DNA from: Oscillibacter sp.
GTDB lineage: Bacteria; Bacillota; Clostridia; Oscillospirales; Oscillospiraceae
Reading direction: 5' to 3'
NCBI GenBank assembly: GCA_009773995.1
Contig: VSMY01000145.1
Span: 1-5,551, forward strand
Length of the DNA stretch: 5,551 bases
The notes under the pieces were generated by a model, which saw only the letters and a program-made list of their open reading frames with translations, was not told the origin of the DNA and ran no database searches. A program made the position numbers and the translations under genes. Positions 4,344 to 5,551 of this stretch are shown in pieces; position 1 is the stretch's first letter, and the number at the start of each line of letters is the position of its first letter.

Positions 4344-5551
4344 GGCTGTCCTCCTGATTCCAAGAGAGATGGATGGTCCCGTGCAGATCCGTCCGGTAGA
4401 CGCCGCAGCCCTGCCGGGCCAGGCGGAGCAGGGTCTCCTCCGTGGGGTGCCCGTAAGAGTTGGACCCCACGCTGATACAGGCCGTCTCCGGCCTCAAAGC
4501 GTCCAGCAGCGCCTGAGAACAGGCGTACTTGGAGCCGTGGTGCCCCGCCACCAAGGCCTCAATGTCCGGCAGGTCGTAAGCCTCCAGCAGCCGTGCCTCC
4601 GTGGCGGCGTCCATGTCGCCGGTAATGAGAAAATCATTCTCCCCGGCGGAGGCCAGGAGGGACAAGCCCCGCTCGTTGTCCCCGGCGTCCCCCAGGGGCG
4701 GGTAAACCGTCAGCGTGCCCCGGCCGAAGTCCAGGCGCTCCTCCGCCGTGATAAAGCGGACGGTGACGCCGTGCGCTCCGGCGGCGGAGAGGACCATGCT
4801 TTGGAGTCCCGCGTCGTCCGCCCCCTCGGGAAGCAGCAGCGTGTCTACTCCGAGGCGGGCCAACAGACCCGTTACGCCGGAGACGTGGTCCTTGTCATAG
4901 TGGGTAAGGAGCAGATAGTCCAGACGTTCGCAGCCCATAGCCGCCAGCTGCCGGGCGGCGGTCTCGCCGGGGTCCTTCCAGCGGTTGGCGCTGCCGCAGT
5001 CCACCAGGGCGAAGGTCCCTTCGGAAGCCAGTACCACGCTCTGCCCCTGGCCCACGTCCAGAACCAGGGCGTCCAGGTCGCTCCCATACCGGGCCTCTCC
5101 CAGCCGGACGGTCAAAATCAGGGACAGCGCCGCCAGGGCGGAGGCCAGGACGTACTTCCGCCGTCCCGCCTTTTTGATCAAGTACGCGGCGGTGAAGAGG
5201 AGATACGCATAGGCCATCCAGTATTTCAGATAGGGATTCGCGGTGTAGACGGCGTGATAAGGGATTTTTGAGAGGAGCCCGGCGGCAAAGAGGATATATT
5301 CCGCCGCCAGCCGGGCCGGGAGGGCCGGCAGCGCTCCCAGCGGCGGACAGAAAAAGCTGACAAACACCGACAGCAGCCCGAAGCTGAAGGCCCACACGGC
5401 CGCCCACAGGCAAAGGACGCTGCTCAGCGGGGCGGTCAGTACCAGCGCGCCGAAGTAGTAAGCCGACAGCGGCACGGTGAAGACCATGGCCCCCATAGAG
5501 GCGGAAAAGGCGGCGGCCAGGAAGCGGAAGACGTTCCCCCAAACCCTCCCC
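4336..5551 (-). CDS. comEC: ComEC/Rec2 DNA-uptake protein, C-terminal part (cut by window edge)
   Basis: ComEC forms the inner-membrane channel for single-stranded DNA in natural transformation. The frame is open to the window edge, and 404 codons are visible; the N-terminal OB-fold and early membrane helices lie outside. Visible residues 1-150 are the end of the Competence domain, with hydrophobic segments including VPLSAYYFGALVLTAPLSSVL and WAFSFGLLSVFVSFF. A C-terminal metallo-beta-lactamase-like domain follows: LDVGQGQ (164-170), LVDCG (182-186), LLTHYDKDHVSG (214-225, the H-x-D-x-D-H metal motif), GDMD (311-314), AGHHGSK (335-341) and YGHP (366-369). This domain is thought to degrade the non-transported strand. 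All metal-binding motifs look intact, so the gene appears functional as far as seen. The Met at 5496 is internal, not the start. It is upstream of and overlaps holA. Competence itself is not shown; many Clostridia keep comEC without known transformation. Confidence 0.94.
   Translation of the reverse strand, partial: GRVWGNVFRFLAAAFSASMGAMVFTVPLSAYYFGALVLTAPLSSVLCLWAAVWAFSFGLLSVFVSFFCPPLGALPALPARLAAEYILFAAGLLSKIPYHAVYTANPYLKYWMAYAYLLFTAAYLIKKAGRRKYVLASALAALSLILTVRLGEARYGSDLDALVLDVGQGQSVVLASEGTFALVDCGSANRWKDPGETAARQLAAMGCERLDYLLLTHYDKDHVSGVTGLLARLGVDTLLLPEGADDAGLQSMVLSAAGAHGVTVRFITAEERLDFGRGTLTVYPPLGDAGDNERGLSLLASAGENDFLITGDMDAATEARLLEAYDLPDIEALVAGHHGSKYACSQALLDALRPETACISVGSNSYGHPTEETLLRLARQGCGVYRTDLHGTIHLSWNQEDSHG

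Noticed and set aside
4267..5271. A 334-codon open frame on the plus strand opposite comEC and the holA start
   Set aside because: It is the complement of conserved ComEC motifs; the product is Gln/Gly/Val-rich with no recognisable domain and no good ribosome binding site was noted.
4895..5542. A second minus-strand frame over the membrane part of comEC
   Set aside because: The Arg/Pro/Gly-rich translation is an out-of-frame shadow; the comEC frame has clear membrane helices and metal-binding motifs and continues to the window edge.

Overview
The window looks like a chromosomal segment from a GC-rich, low-copy-repeat-bearing member of the Clostridia, most likely the Oscillospiraceae (the Flavonifractor/Oscillibacter/Lawsonibacter kind). 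The reasons are: a CIRCE operator in front of groES-groEL, the Firmicutes gene order comEC-holA, a small Oscillospiraceae-type protein (DUF6514-like), strong AGGAGG ribosome binding sites, and C/G at most third codon positions. The genus is an inference from memory of protein style, not from a search.

Layout. Almost everything is on the minus strand, so the biological order runs from high to low coordinates. The right edge cuts through comEC (DNA-uptake channel protein; the last membrane segments and the whole metallo-beta-lactamase-like domain are visible). Its stop overlaps the start of holA (DNA polymerase III delta subunit) by 8 nt. A TOPRIM/DUF4093 protein related to ribonuclease M5 starts 5 nt after holA. 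After 86 nt that hold a possible promoter comes a 77-codon TTG-initiated gene of the DUF6514 type. Next is the heat-shock unit: a sigma-A-type promoter, a perfect CIRCE embedded in a longer 19-bp-arm palindrome, groES, a 161-nt spacer packed with four inverted repeats, and groEL. A bidirectional terminator closes groEL. The first 71 bases hold the last 22 codons of an unidentified plus-strand gene that uses the same terminator from the other side.

How they work together. comEC, holA and the TOPRIM gene are packed tightly enough to be one transcription unit devoted to DNA and RNA metabolism. I see no terminator between the DUF6514-like gene and the groESL promoter, so some read-through into groESL is possible. 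groES and groEL encode the co-chaperonin and chaperonin; they should be repressed by HrcA bound at CIRCE and released on heat stress. The structured groES-groEL spacer is the most unusual part of the window. It looks like a small palindromic repeat lodged inside an operon whose gene spacing is normally short, and it may affect mRNA processing or the GroES:GroEL ratio.

There is no gene-free stretch above 300 bases. The two largest gaps are the 161-nt groES-groEL spacer and the 158-nt groES upstream region, both described below. I found no convincing wholly novel system; the leads are the spacer, the extended CIRCE palindrome, and the divergent M5-like protein.
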